From the NCBI GenBank assembly GCA_003154055.1, contig PMCH01000353.1, forward strand, positions 2,700 through 8,785: DNA of 6,086 bases, written 5' to 3'. Below the pieces are notes generated by a model. It did no database searches. It was not told the DNA's origin and was given only the letters and a program-made list of their open reading frames with translations. The position numbers and the translations under genes were made by a program. This DNA is from Acidobacteriaceae bacterium (GTDB lineage: Bacteria; Acidobacteriota; Terriglobia; Terriglobales; Acidobacteriaceae). This document shows, in pieces, positions 1 to 5,007 of this stretch. Within the stretch, counting starts at the first letter, position 1; each line of letters opens with the position of its first letter.

Positions 1-57
1 AGAGAGAGCTGCGACCAATTGCCCTCCCCGGTGTGTGGTGCAGCGTCGAACGAAGAA

Positions 58-63
58 AAGGAG
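58..63 (+). promoter_or_regulatory. Ribosome binding site of hfq
   Basis: AAGGAG lies 8 nt before the ATG at 72, which is near-ideal Shine-Dalgarno spacing. It fixes the hfq start at 72 rather than at the upstream in-frame GTG/ATG-type openings near 33. The protein from 72 also begins where Hfq proteins normally begin, a few residues before the conserved QD-FLN segment. Confidence 0.85.
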
Positions 64-71
64 ATCGGCAG

Positions 72-380
72 ATGGAAGTAAAGCCGGCACAGCAAAACAT
101 ACAGGATTCCTTCCTCAATACTGCTCGGAAGGAACGGCACAACATCACAATCTATCTGGTAAGCGGCGTGAAACTAACGGGCCGCATCCGCGCCTTTGAC
201 AAGTACTCGGTCGTGCTGGAAACGAGCAACCAGGAACAGCTGATTTTCAAGCATGCCATTTCAACCGTGGTCGTGGGCCGGACGGCCCAGGGCCACATGG
301 AGCATAAACCGGCGGTGGCAGCGGCCGACGCGGAAGCCGCGGCTCCCAGTCCCGCCGCGGGTACTGGCACAGAAGGATGA
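72..380 (+). CDS. hfq: RNA chaperone Hfq
   Basis: This 102-residue protein is a bacterial Sm-like protein. The family forms a hexameric ring that helps small RNAs pair with mRNAs. The Sm core spans about residues 7-70. Aligned from memory to E. coli Hfq, it has the proximal-face Q11-D12 (Ec Q8-D9) and the basic rim R19-K20-E21-R22. It also has distal-face Y28 (Ec Y25), K34 (Ec K31) and the Sm2 motif FKHAIST at 59-65. Phe59 replaces the usual Tyr55, so the aromatic contact is kept. There is one extra residue in the loop between strands 3 and 4. Residues about 72-102 form a low-complexity tail rich in Ala, Pro, Gly and Glu, probably disordered. The start at 72 is chosen from the strong ribosome binding site. 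The gene is followed after 11 nt by hflX with no terminator between them, so the two are probably co-transcribed, as in the common miaA-hfq-hflX cluster. The identification is secure. Confidence 0.97.
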   Translation: MEVKPAQQNIQDSFLNTARKERHNITIYLVSGVKLTGRIRAFDKYSVVLETSNQEQLIFKHAISTVVVGRTAQGHMEHKPAVAAADAEAAAPSPAAGTGTEG

Positions 381-391
381 AGTGAGCCTGC

Positions 392-1813
392 TTGCGCGGA
401 GATGATTCGAGACTCGCGAGCCGGGCAAGTGCCCGCAGTGCGCCCAAGACCGTCCAGAATCCGTCGGAGCGGCAAGAGCGTGCCTTCCTGGTGGGGGTGG
501 AGTTTCGCACCCGCCGGCGGGGCGCGGGAAAAGTGAGTGCGCTCACCTCGGGAGCGCAGGCAGCTCGAGATCAGGCAGCGGGTGCAGAGGTTTCGTCCCT
601 GCCCGCGGATTCTCCGGACTTCAGCTCTGAGGAATCGCTGGATGAATTGCGGGCTCTGGCGGGCAGCGCGGGCGCGCAAATCGCGGGCGAGTTCATGCAG
701 CGTCGCGATCGCCCCGATCCGGCGACTCTCATCGGCAAGGGCAAGCTCGAAGAAATCGCCGGAGCGGCCGCTTCGGTCACTGCCGATGTAATTCTGTTCG
801 ATCACGACCTCACGCCTTCGCAGCAGCGCAATATCGAGCGGGTCGTGAACACTCGGGTCATTGACCGGACCCAGCTCATTCTCGACATTTTCGCCCGCCA
901 CGCCCGCACTCGTGAAGGACAGTTGCAGGTGGAACTCGCCCAGCTCGACTACATGCTGCCCCGACTCGCCGGACGCGGCATCGAGATGTCGCAACTGGGC
1001 GGCGGCATCGGCACCCGTGGTCCGGGTGAAACGCAGTTGGAAACCGACCGCCGGAAGATCCACCGCCGCATTCGCCACGTCAAGCAGCAACTCGAAGACG
1101 TGCGCCGGGTCCGCGCCCAGCAGCGGCAGCGGCGCGAGTCGGTACCCGTGGCCACGGTCGCACTCGTCGGCTACACCAACGCGGGGAAGTCGACGCTGTT
1201 CAACGCGCTCACGCAGGCGCACGTGCTCGCTTCGCCGCGAATGTTCGCGACGCTGGATCCGACCATTCGCTCGGTGGAGTTGCCGTCGCGGCGCAAGGCA
1301 CTCATGTCGGACACGGTCGGATTCATCCGCCATCTTCCGCACACGCTGGTTTCCGCCTTTCGCGCCACACTCGAGGAAGTGCAACGCGCCTCGCTCATTC
1401 TTCAGGTTTCCGACGCCAGCAGTCCGATCTCGGCCGAACAGGATGCACAAGTCGAAACCGTCCTCAAGGAACTGGAAGCCGACAAGCGGCCGCGCCTGCG
1501 CGTGATGAACAAGATTGATCTCCTGCCTCCCAAGCAGCGGGAATCGTTGCGCGACGACGGACAGACCATCCATGTTTCCGCGGCCAAAGGAATCGGCTTG
1601 GGAGCATTGCTTGACCGCGTGGATGCCATGCTCGACGAGGATCGTCCCAGCCGCGTTCGCTTGCGCATCCCGCAAAAAGAGGGCAAGACTCTAGCCTTGC
1701 TGCAAGCCCGCGCTCGCATCTATTCCCGAACCTACCAGGACGGACTGGTCGAGTTGGAAGCCGAAGCCCCGGCCTCAATCCTGCGCCGCATACGGCAGTG
1801 GGTCATCGAGTAA
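392..1813 (+). CDS. hflX: GTPase HflX (ribosome-splitting)
   Basis: This 473-residue protein is an Obg-HflX superfamily GTPase. The family binds the 50S subunit near the E site and splits stalled or heat-damaged 70S ribosomes. The N-terminal domain begins at the ERAFLVGVEF block (29-38) and contains IGKGKLEEI (114-122). The helical linker domain includes LDYMLPRLAGRG (185-196) and the family signature GGGIGTRGPGETQLETDRR (203-221). The G domain has G1 GYTNAGKST (260-268), G2 around MFATLDPT (284-291), G3 DTVGF (307-311), G4 NKID (373-376) and G5 SAAKG (396-400). A C-terminal region follows to 473. It is about 45 residues longer than E. coli HflX. The excess is a leader (1-28) and a low-complexity insert (about 40-80) rich in Ala, Ser and Gly. 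The start is by elimination: an in-frame TGA lies at 383-385, and TTG at 392 is the only ATG, GTG or TTG start codon before the conserved block. No strong ribosome binding site serves it, so translation coupled to hfq is likely. Confidence 0.95.
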   Translation: MRGDDSRLASRASARSAPKTVQNPSERQERAFLVGVEFRTRRRGAGKVSALTSGAQAARDQAAGAEVSSLPADSPDFSSEESLDELRALAGSAGAQIAGEFMQRRDRPDPATLIGKGKLEEIAGAAASVTADVILFDHDLTPSQQRNIERVVNTRVIDRTQLILDIFARHARTREGQLQVELAQLDYMLPRLAGRGIEMSQLGGGIGTRGPGETQLETDRRKIHRRIRHVKQQLEDVRRVRAQQRQRRESVPVATVALVGYTNAGKSTLFNALTQAHVLASPRMFATLDPTIRSVELPSRRKALMSDTVGFIRHLPHTLVSAFRATLEEVQRASLILQVSDASSPISAEQDAQVETVLKELEADKRPRLRVMNKIDLLPPKQRESLRDDGQTIHVSAAKGIGLGALLDRVDAMLDEDRPSRVRLRIPQKEGKTLALLQARARIYSRTYQDGLVELEAEAPASILRRIRQWVIE

Positions 1814-1837
1814 GAGCCTGACAGATTCGGGGACGCC

Positions 1838-1851
1838 CGGCCTTCGGGCCG
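1838..1851 (+). other. UUCG-tetraloop hairpin after hflX
   Basis: CGGCC-TTCG-GGCCG makes a perfect 5-bp stem closed by a C(UUCG)G tetraloop, an unusually stable RNA fold. It starts 25 nt after the hflX stop. No T-run follows, so it is not a classical intrinsic terminator. It could be a 3'-end stabilising or pausing hairpin for the hfq-hflX mRNA. Confidence 0.45.
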
Positions 1852-1861
1852 ATTCCAGGCA

Positions 1862-1877
1862 TGGACCGACATCTGCT
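1862..1877 (+). promoter_or_regulatory. Candidate sigma-54 promoter for the two-component operon
   Basis: TGGACCGACATCTGCT matches the sigma-54 consensus TGGCACG-N4-TTGCW at 9 of 12 defined positions. The essential GG (1863-1864) and GC (1875-1876) have the required 10-bp separation. It lies in the hflX-kinase gap. A start site about 12 nt after the GC, near 1888, would leave a leader of about 40 nt before the kinase start at 1930. The downstream operon encodes a GAFTGA-containing activator, so autoregulation is plausible. Three mismatches keep this tentative. Confidence 0.35.
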
Positions 1878-1902
1878 TTAACCACTCCGAGCAAACGAAA
1901 CC

Positions 1903-1912
1903 CTGACGTCAG
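1903..1912. promoter_or_regulatory. 10-bp palindrome before the kinase gene
   Basis: CTGACGTCAG is a perfect palindrome lying 17 nt upstream of the annotated kinase start. It falls in the expected leader downstream of the candidate sigma-54 promoter. It could be an operator half-site arrangement, but 10-bp palindromes also arise by chance. No second copy was seen in the window. Confidence 0.2.
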
Positions 1913-1929
1913 CTAATAGCCGGAGAAAT

Positions 1930-3405
1930 TTGTACCCTCAGGACGGATTGGCGCGGAACTGCATGTTATTCAACCAGATAGCCGAGGTGTTTCCAGTCAC
2001 AGCACGGCTCGGGGCCGATGTGTATGATCAGTCGCCAGATCTGTCGTGTAAAGAAATCTGTACGGTCTGGGGGGAACCCTTGCTCGAAAAACTTTACAAA
2101 GGGTCATTGTTTAGCGCGACTGACCTACCCTCATTTCAACGCCAGGAATCCGTCTTCATCATGTTGAACATCGGGTTGCTGGGCGTTTTGTTGCTGATGC
2201 ACATCATTTTTGCGTCGTTCCTCGGTTATCCTCCGCGAACCCTGGTCCTGCTCCTGAGCGCCGTGCTGTTACTGAATGTTTTCGAGTTGGCCTGGGTGCA
2301 AAGGCTCACGACGGCACTGGAGCCGGGATCGCTCTTGATGCTGACATGGAGTTCCATTTGTTTGAACGTGGCGGCGGCGGGCCTGCTGACAGTGCTCGCC
2401 GATCACGAAGATAGCCCTTATTTCACCCTGGCGATGGTTCCGGTATTGATCGCCGCATTCCGTCTGTCTCTGCCCGCAGTGTTGGGAGTCGTTGGGGTAG
2501 CGTCGGTTCTTAATTTCGCCGCGGTTGAGTATTTTTTCCGCCAGCATCCGCCGGCAGATGTTGGCGAGTATTTCGAAGCGGGTATTTCCGCACTGATTCT
2601 TGCTTTTGTCGGATTGCTGGTGTGGCTGCTGATGCAGCAGATCCGGGAACATGAAAATGAGCTGGCACGAAACTTGCTTGAACTGAAGCAGACTCGCGCC
2701 CGGCTCCTGGAAGAAGAGACGCTGGCAGCAGTGGGACGGCTCTCCAGCGCCATTGCGCATGAAATTCGAAATCCGGTCGCGATGATCTCCAGTTCGCTGG
2801 CGATGGCCAAGCGTGGGCAACTCGATGCCGAGAACAACAATGAGATGTACGAGATCGCTGCCCGCGAGGCGTTCCGGCTGGAGAAACTGACGACCGACTT
2901 TCTGACCTATGCCCGCCCGCGCCAGCCCGAGCCGCGCCCGAATTCGGTGCACGACACGCTTTCGTATGTTGCCAGTGTCTGCCGCGCCCACGCCGGGGAC
3001 AAGCAGGTCAGGATTGAGGTGGAGGCCCCGGAATCGCTGGAATCCGAGTTGGATCCGGCCCAGATCCAGCAGGCGTTGCTGAACCTGGTGATGAATGCGA
3101 TCGATGCTTCTCCCCAGGGCGGAACCGTCCGTCTCCAGTCCGATTGGGACGGATCTTCCGAAGTGAGAATGTCGGTTACAAACCCCGGACCGGAGATACC
3201 CGAGAAAGTAATGCCTCGTATCTTTGAGCCGTTTTTTACCACCAAGGCCCGCGGAACCGGCCTAGGGTTGGCGATTGCCCGCAACATTGCGAGAGCCCAC
3301 GGAGGCGAGCTATCCGTCTCCTCGAACCAGCACGACAACGTCTGTTTCTGCCTGAGGCTGCCGGCTGCGAAAGCAGGAGCGCCAGCCCGGGCTGCGAGGA
3401 ACTGA
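1930..3405 (+). CDS. Membrane sensor histidine kinase (NtrB/PilS-like, six TM, no PAS)
   Basis: This 491-residue protein is a sensor kinase expected to autophosphorylate on His and pass the phosphate to the regulator encoded next door. From the TTG at 1930, residues 1-74 are a soluble leader of uncertain reality. About six hydrophobic helices follow, near 75-97, 103-122, 134-157, 164-179, 181-203 and 215-237. A coiled-coil-like linker spans about 238-268. The DHp domain has its H-box AIAHEIRNP at 274-282, with phospho-acceptor His277. The ATPase domain has an N-box with Asn389, an F-box FEPFFTTK (432-439) and a G2 box GTGLGLAI (442-449). The G1 box is NPGPEIP (418-424), with Asn418 where Asp is usual and Glu422 where the second Gly is usual. 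The topology recalls PilS but lacks its PAS domain, and no HAMP domain is seen. GGAG at 1922-1925 is only 4 nt before TTG 1930. Alternative in-frame starts are ATG 1963, TTG 2080, TTG 2107 and ATG 2161. The ligand is unknown. Confidence 0.92.
   Translation: MYPQDGLARNCMLFNQIAEVFPVTARLGADVYDQSPDLSCKEICTVWGEPLLEKLYKGSLFSATDLPSFQRQESVFIMLNIGLLGVLLLMHIIFASFLGYPPRTLVLLLSAVLLLNVFELAWVQRLTTALEPGSLLMLTWSSICLNVAAAGLLTVLADHEDSPYFTLAMVPVLIAAFRLSLPAVLGVVGVASVLNFAAVEYFFRQHPPADVGEYFEAGISALILAFVGLLVWLLMQQIREHENELARNLLELKQTRARLLEEETLAAVGRLSSAIAHEIRNPVAMISSSLAMAKRGQLDAENNNEMYEIAAREAFRLEKLTTDFLTYARPRQPEPRPNSVHDTLSYVASVCRAHAGDKQVRIEVEAPESLESELDPAQIQQALLNLVMNAIDASPQGGTVRLQSDWDGSSEVRMSVTNPGPEIPEKVMPRIFEPFFTTKARGTGLGLAIARNIARAHGGELSVSSNQHDNVCFCLRLPAAKAGAPARAARN
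2663..2678 (+). promoter_or_regulatory. Exact sigma-54 promoter consensus inside the kinase gene
   Basis: TGGCACGAAACTTGCT matches TGGCACG-N4-TTGCW at every defined position. The flanking bases also fit the longer consensus: C at 2662, purine at 2670 and A at 2681. The GG (2664-2665) and GC (2676-2677) are exactly 10 bp apart. Transcription would begin near 2689, inside the linker/DHp coding part, and run toward the NtrC-type regulator gene at 3412. The codons used here (CGA, TTG, CTT) are less favoured than CGC and CTG seen elsewhere in these genes. The match is directly visible; activity is inference. Confidence 0.5.
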
Positions 3406-3411
3406 ACCTAC

Positions 3412-4824
3412 ATGGCAAGAATCCTGATTGTCGATGATGAACCGCACATGCGGCGCATTCTCGCCTCCAATCTACGGCAAGACAAGCACGAGATCGCTGA
3501 AGCGGCGGGCGTGGAGGAAGCCCGCGCCACCCTGGCGGGCAACGATTTCGACCTGGTTTTTACCGATCAGCGGATGCCCGATGGCGAGGGCCTGGAAGTA
3601 CTGGCCGCCGTGCGCGAGAGCGATGCCGCCATCCCCGTGATCATGCTGACCGCGCTCGCCAGCATCGAACTCGCGGTGGAAAGCATGCGCCAGGGCGCTT
3701 TCGATTTTCTAACCAAACCTTTCCAGCCGGAAGTGGTCCGCGCGGCCGCGAATCGCGCTGTCCGGCATGCGCGCCTGCTGCGCGAGAACGCGCTGCTGAA
3801 GGGCACGGTCGTTCGACTCGAGGGCAAGTCGGAAATCTTTGGCACGAGCGCGGCAATCGAAGCTGTGCGCGCCATCACCAGCCGCGTCGCTCCCACCAAC
3901 GCAACCGTCCTGATCACGGGTGAGACCGGCACCGGGAAGGAATTGGTCGCCCGCGCCTTGCACCACAACAGTCCGCGCGCGAACAAACCCTTTGTCGCCG
4001 TGAACTGCGCGGCGTTTACGGAAACGTTGCTGGAGAGCGAACTGTTCGGGCATGAGAAAGGCGCGTTCACCGGCGCCGATCGGGCCCGGCAGGGTTTGTT
4101 CGAAGCAGCGCACGAGGGGACGCTGTTCCTGGATGAAGCCGGTGAGATGTCCATGGCGGCCCAGGCCAAACTGCTGCGCATCCTGACCGACGGCCAGTTG
4201 CTTCGGGTGGGTTCCACCAAGCCGCGTTCGGTGGATGTGCGCGTGCTGGTCGCTACCCATCGCGACCTGCAGCAGCGCGTACAGGACGGTCAATTCCGCG
4301 AAGACCTCTACTACCGCCTGGCGGTTGTGCCCATTCACATCCCGCCGTTGCGCGAGCGCCGCGAAGATATCCCATTGCTGGCCGAACTGTTTTCCCGAAA
4401 GATTGCCGCTGAATTGAACCTGCCCTCGCGGCGACTGAGCGCGCAGGCGATCCAGAGCCTGACGCAATATGATTTTCCCGGCAACATCCGTGAGTTGAGA
4501 AATTTGATCGAGCGCGCCTACATCCTCTCCGTGCGCGAGGAAATCGGCCCGGAAAATTTTCCCATGCCCCACCCTTCCCAGTTCCCCGTGGCCGCCTCTG
4601 CCGGCAACGGGAAGGGCGCGCCAGGCGAGTCCTCGGATATGCAGCTTCCGGTCGAGCCTTTTGACTTGACGGGTTTTCTAGAGAAAACAGAAAAGGAACT
4701 GATCCTGCGCACCCTCGGCTCTACCAACGGAGCCCAGGCCGAGGCTGCCCGCCGGATGGGCCTTTCCCGCAGTGCCCTGGCCTACAAACTCAACAAATAC
4801 GGCATTCGCGCCACGGCGGAGTAG
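3412..4824 (+). CDS. Sigma-54-dependent response regulator, NtrC/AtoC/PilR type
   Basis: This 470-residue three-domain regulator is the likely cytoplasmic partner of the adjacent kinase. The receiver domain (about 3-118) has the acidic pair D8-D9, phospho-acceptor Asp52 in VFTDQRMPDG, Thr80 and Lys102. The AAA+ domain (about 142-370) has Walker A GETGTGKE (170-177) and the sigma-54-contacting loop GAFTGA (217-222). It also has Walker B GTLFLDEAGEM (236-246), the sensor I region ATHRDL (281-286), arginines R296 and R302 in the finger region, and sensor II FPGNIRELRN (355-364). A linker of about 40 residues rich in Pro, Ser and Gly (384-420) leads to a Fis-type HTH (about 435-466, ending SRSALAYKLNKYGI). 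All residues needed for ATP-driven opening of sigma-54 promoters are present. It starts 6 nt after the kinase stop. AGGA at 3397-3400, inside the kinase 3' end, can serve as its ribosome binding site, 11 nt from the ATG. Target promoters are unknown. The family call is secure; the member is not assignable. Confidence 0.96.
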   Translation: MARILIVDDEPHMRRILASNLRQDKHEIAEAAGVEEARATLAGNDFDLVFTDQRMPDGEGLEVLAAVRESDAAIPVIMLTALASIELAVESMRQGAFDFLTKPFQPEVVRAAANRAVRHARLLRENALLKGTVVRLEGKSEIFGTSAAIEAVRAITSRVAPTNATVLITGETGTGKELVARALHHNSPRANKPFVAVNCAAFTETLLESELFGHEKGAFTGADRARQGLFEAAHEGTLFLDEAGEMSMAAQAKLLRILTDGQLLRVGSTKPRSVDVRVLVATHRDLQQRVQDGQFREDLYYRLAVVPIHIPPLRERREDIPLLAELFSRKIAAELNLPSRRLSAQAIQSLTQYDFPGNIRELRNLIERAYILSVREEIGPENFPMPHPSQFPVAASAGNGKGAPGESSDMQLPVEPFDLTGFLEKTEKELILRTLGSTNGAQAEAARRMGLSRSALAYKLNKYGIRATAE

Positions 4825-4830
4825 GTGTGG

Positions 4831-4850
4831 GGCGGACACTCCTGTCCGCC
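4831..4850 (+). repeat. Perfect 8-bp-stem hairpin after the regulator gene
   Basis: GGCGGACA-CTCC-TGTCCGCC folds as an 8-bp perfect stem with a 4-nt loop, starting 7 nt after the regulator stop. It is placed like a terminator, but the next bases are AACGCTGCGA, with no T-run. A factor-assisted terminator, an mRNA 3'-end stabiliser or a copy of a REP-like dispersed palindrome are all possible. Only one copy is in the window. Confidence 0.5.
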
Positions 4851-4853
4851 AAC

Positions 4854-4900
4854 GCTGCGATCTAGATCTAGCGGGGTGCTCATAGCCCACGGCTCGCAGC
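4854..4900. repeat. Inverted repeat with internal overlapping palindromes
   Basis: GCTGCGA (4854-4860) and TCGCAGC (4894-4900) are exact reverse complements separated by 33 bp. The interior begins with two overlapping 10-bp palindromes, GATCTAGATC (4859-4868) and CTAGATCTAG (4862-4871). A further GGG/CCC pairing is possible at 4874-4876 and 4886-4888. Together with the hairpin just upstream, this could be part of a compact repeat element or structured 3' UTR. Function is unknown. Confidence 0.3.
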
Positions 4901-4903
4901 AAT

Positions 4904-4960
4904 CACAACGGTCACCTGCGGAAGGTGATCTCAGTCACCTTGTGTTGTGTTCCCGTCACC
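4904..4960. promoter_or_regulatory. Candidate operator cluster, CRP/FNR-like site plus GTCACC repeats
   Basis: AGGTGATCTCAGTCACCT (4923-4940) is a perfect 6-N6-6 palindrome with the GTGA-N6-TCAC core typical of CRP-family operators. GTCACC recurs at 4911-4916, 4934-4939 and 4955-4960, spaced 23 and 21 bp, about two helical turns. AGGTGA at 4923 can pair with TCACCT at 4912 or at 4935, giving two mutually exclusive hairpins. CACAAC (4904-4909) and GTTGTG (4944-4949) enclose both. The cluster ends about 47 bp before the aminotransferase start, so it probably controls that gene. The binding protein is not known, and no clear sigma-70 promoter was found beside it. Confidence 0.45.
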
Positions 4961-4995
4961 GCTTCCCGGCCCGTTTCTTAGTACACTTCTTTAAC

Positions 4996-5002
4996 GGGAG
5001 GG
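4996..5002 (+). promoter_or_regulatory. Ribosome binding site of the aminotransferase gene
   Basis: GGGAGGG contains GGAGG at 4997-5001, ending 6 nt before the ATG at 5008. It is the clearest Shine-Dalgarno in the second half of the window and sets the start of a gene that has no stop within it. Confidence 0.8.
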
Positions 5003-5007
5003 TACGA

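Noticed and set aside
1..71. End of a miaA gene upstream of hfq
   Set aside because: Gene order in other bacteria suggests it, but no reading frame in these 71 bases gives a recognisable MiaA C-terminus.
152..1675. Open frame of 507 codons on the minus strand across hfq and hflX
   Set aside because: It lies opposite two firmly identified genes. Long antisense frames are expected in GC-rich coding DNA, and the translation shows no recognisable domain.
1949..1964. Sigma-54-like TGGCGCG followed by TGCA near the kinase start
   Set aside because: The GG and GC are only 9 bp apart. Sigma-54 is strict about 10 bp, and the site would lie inside the annotated coding start.
2023..2028. TATGAT as a sigma-70 -10 element
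   Set aside because: No acceptable -35 hexamer lies 16-18 bp upstream and there is no TG extension, so it is not listed as a promoter.
3840..3855. TGGCACG followed by CGGCA inside the response-regulator gene
   Set aside because: GG-N10-GC spacing is right, but both T residues of the -12 element are missing. It looks like coding-sequence coincidence.
3709..4572. Open frame of 287 codons on the minus strand inside the response-regulator gene
   Set aside because: The overlapping + strand gene has complete AAA+ motifs. The antisense product has no recognisable domain.
4982..4987. TACACT as a -10 element for the aminotransferase
   Set aside because: It has 4 of 6 matches and no -35 hexamer at the right distance. 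The leader before the ribosome binding site would be extremely short.
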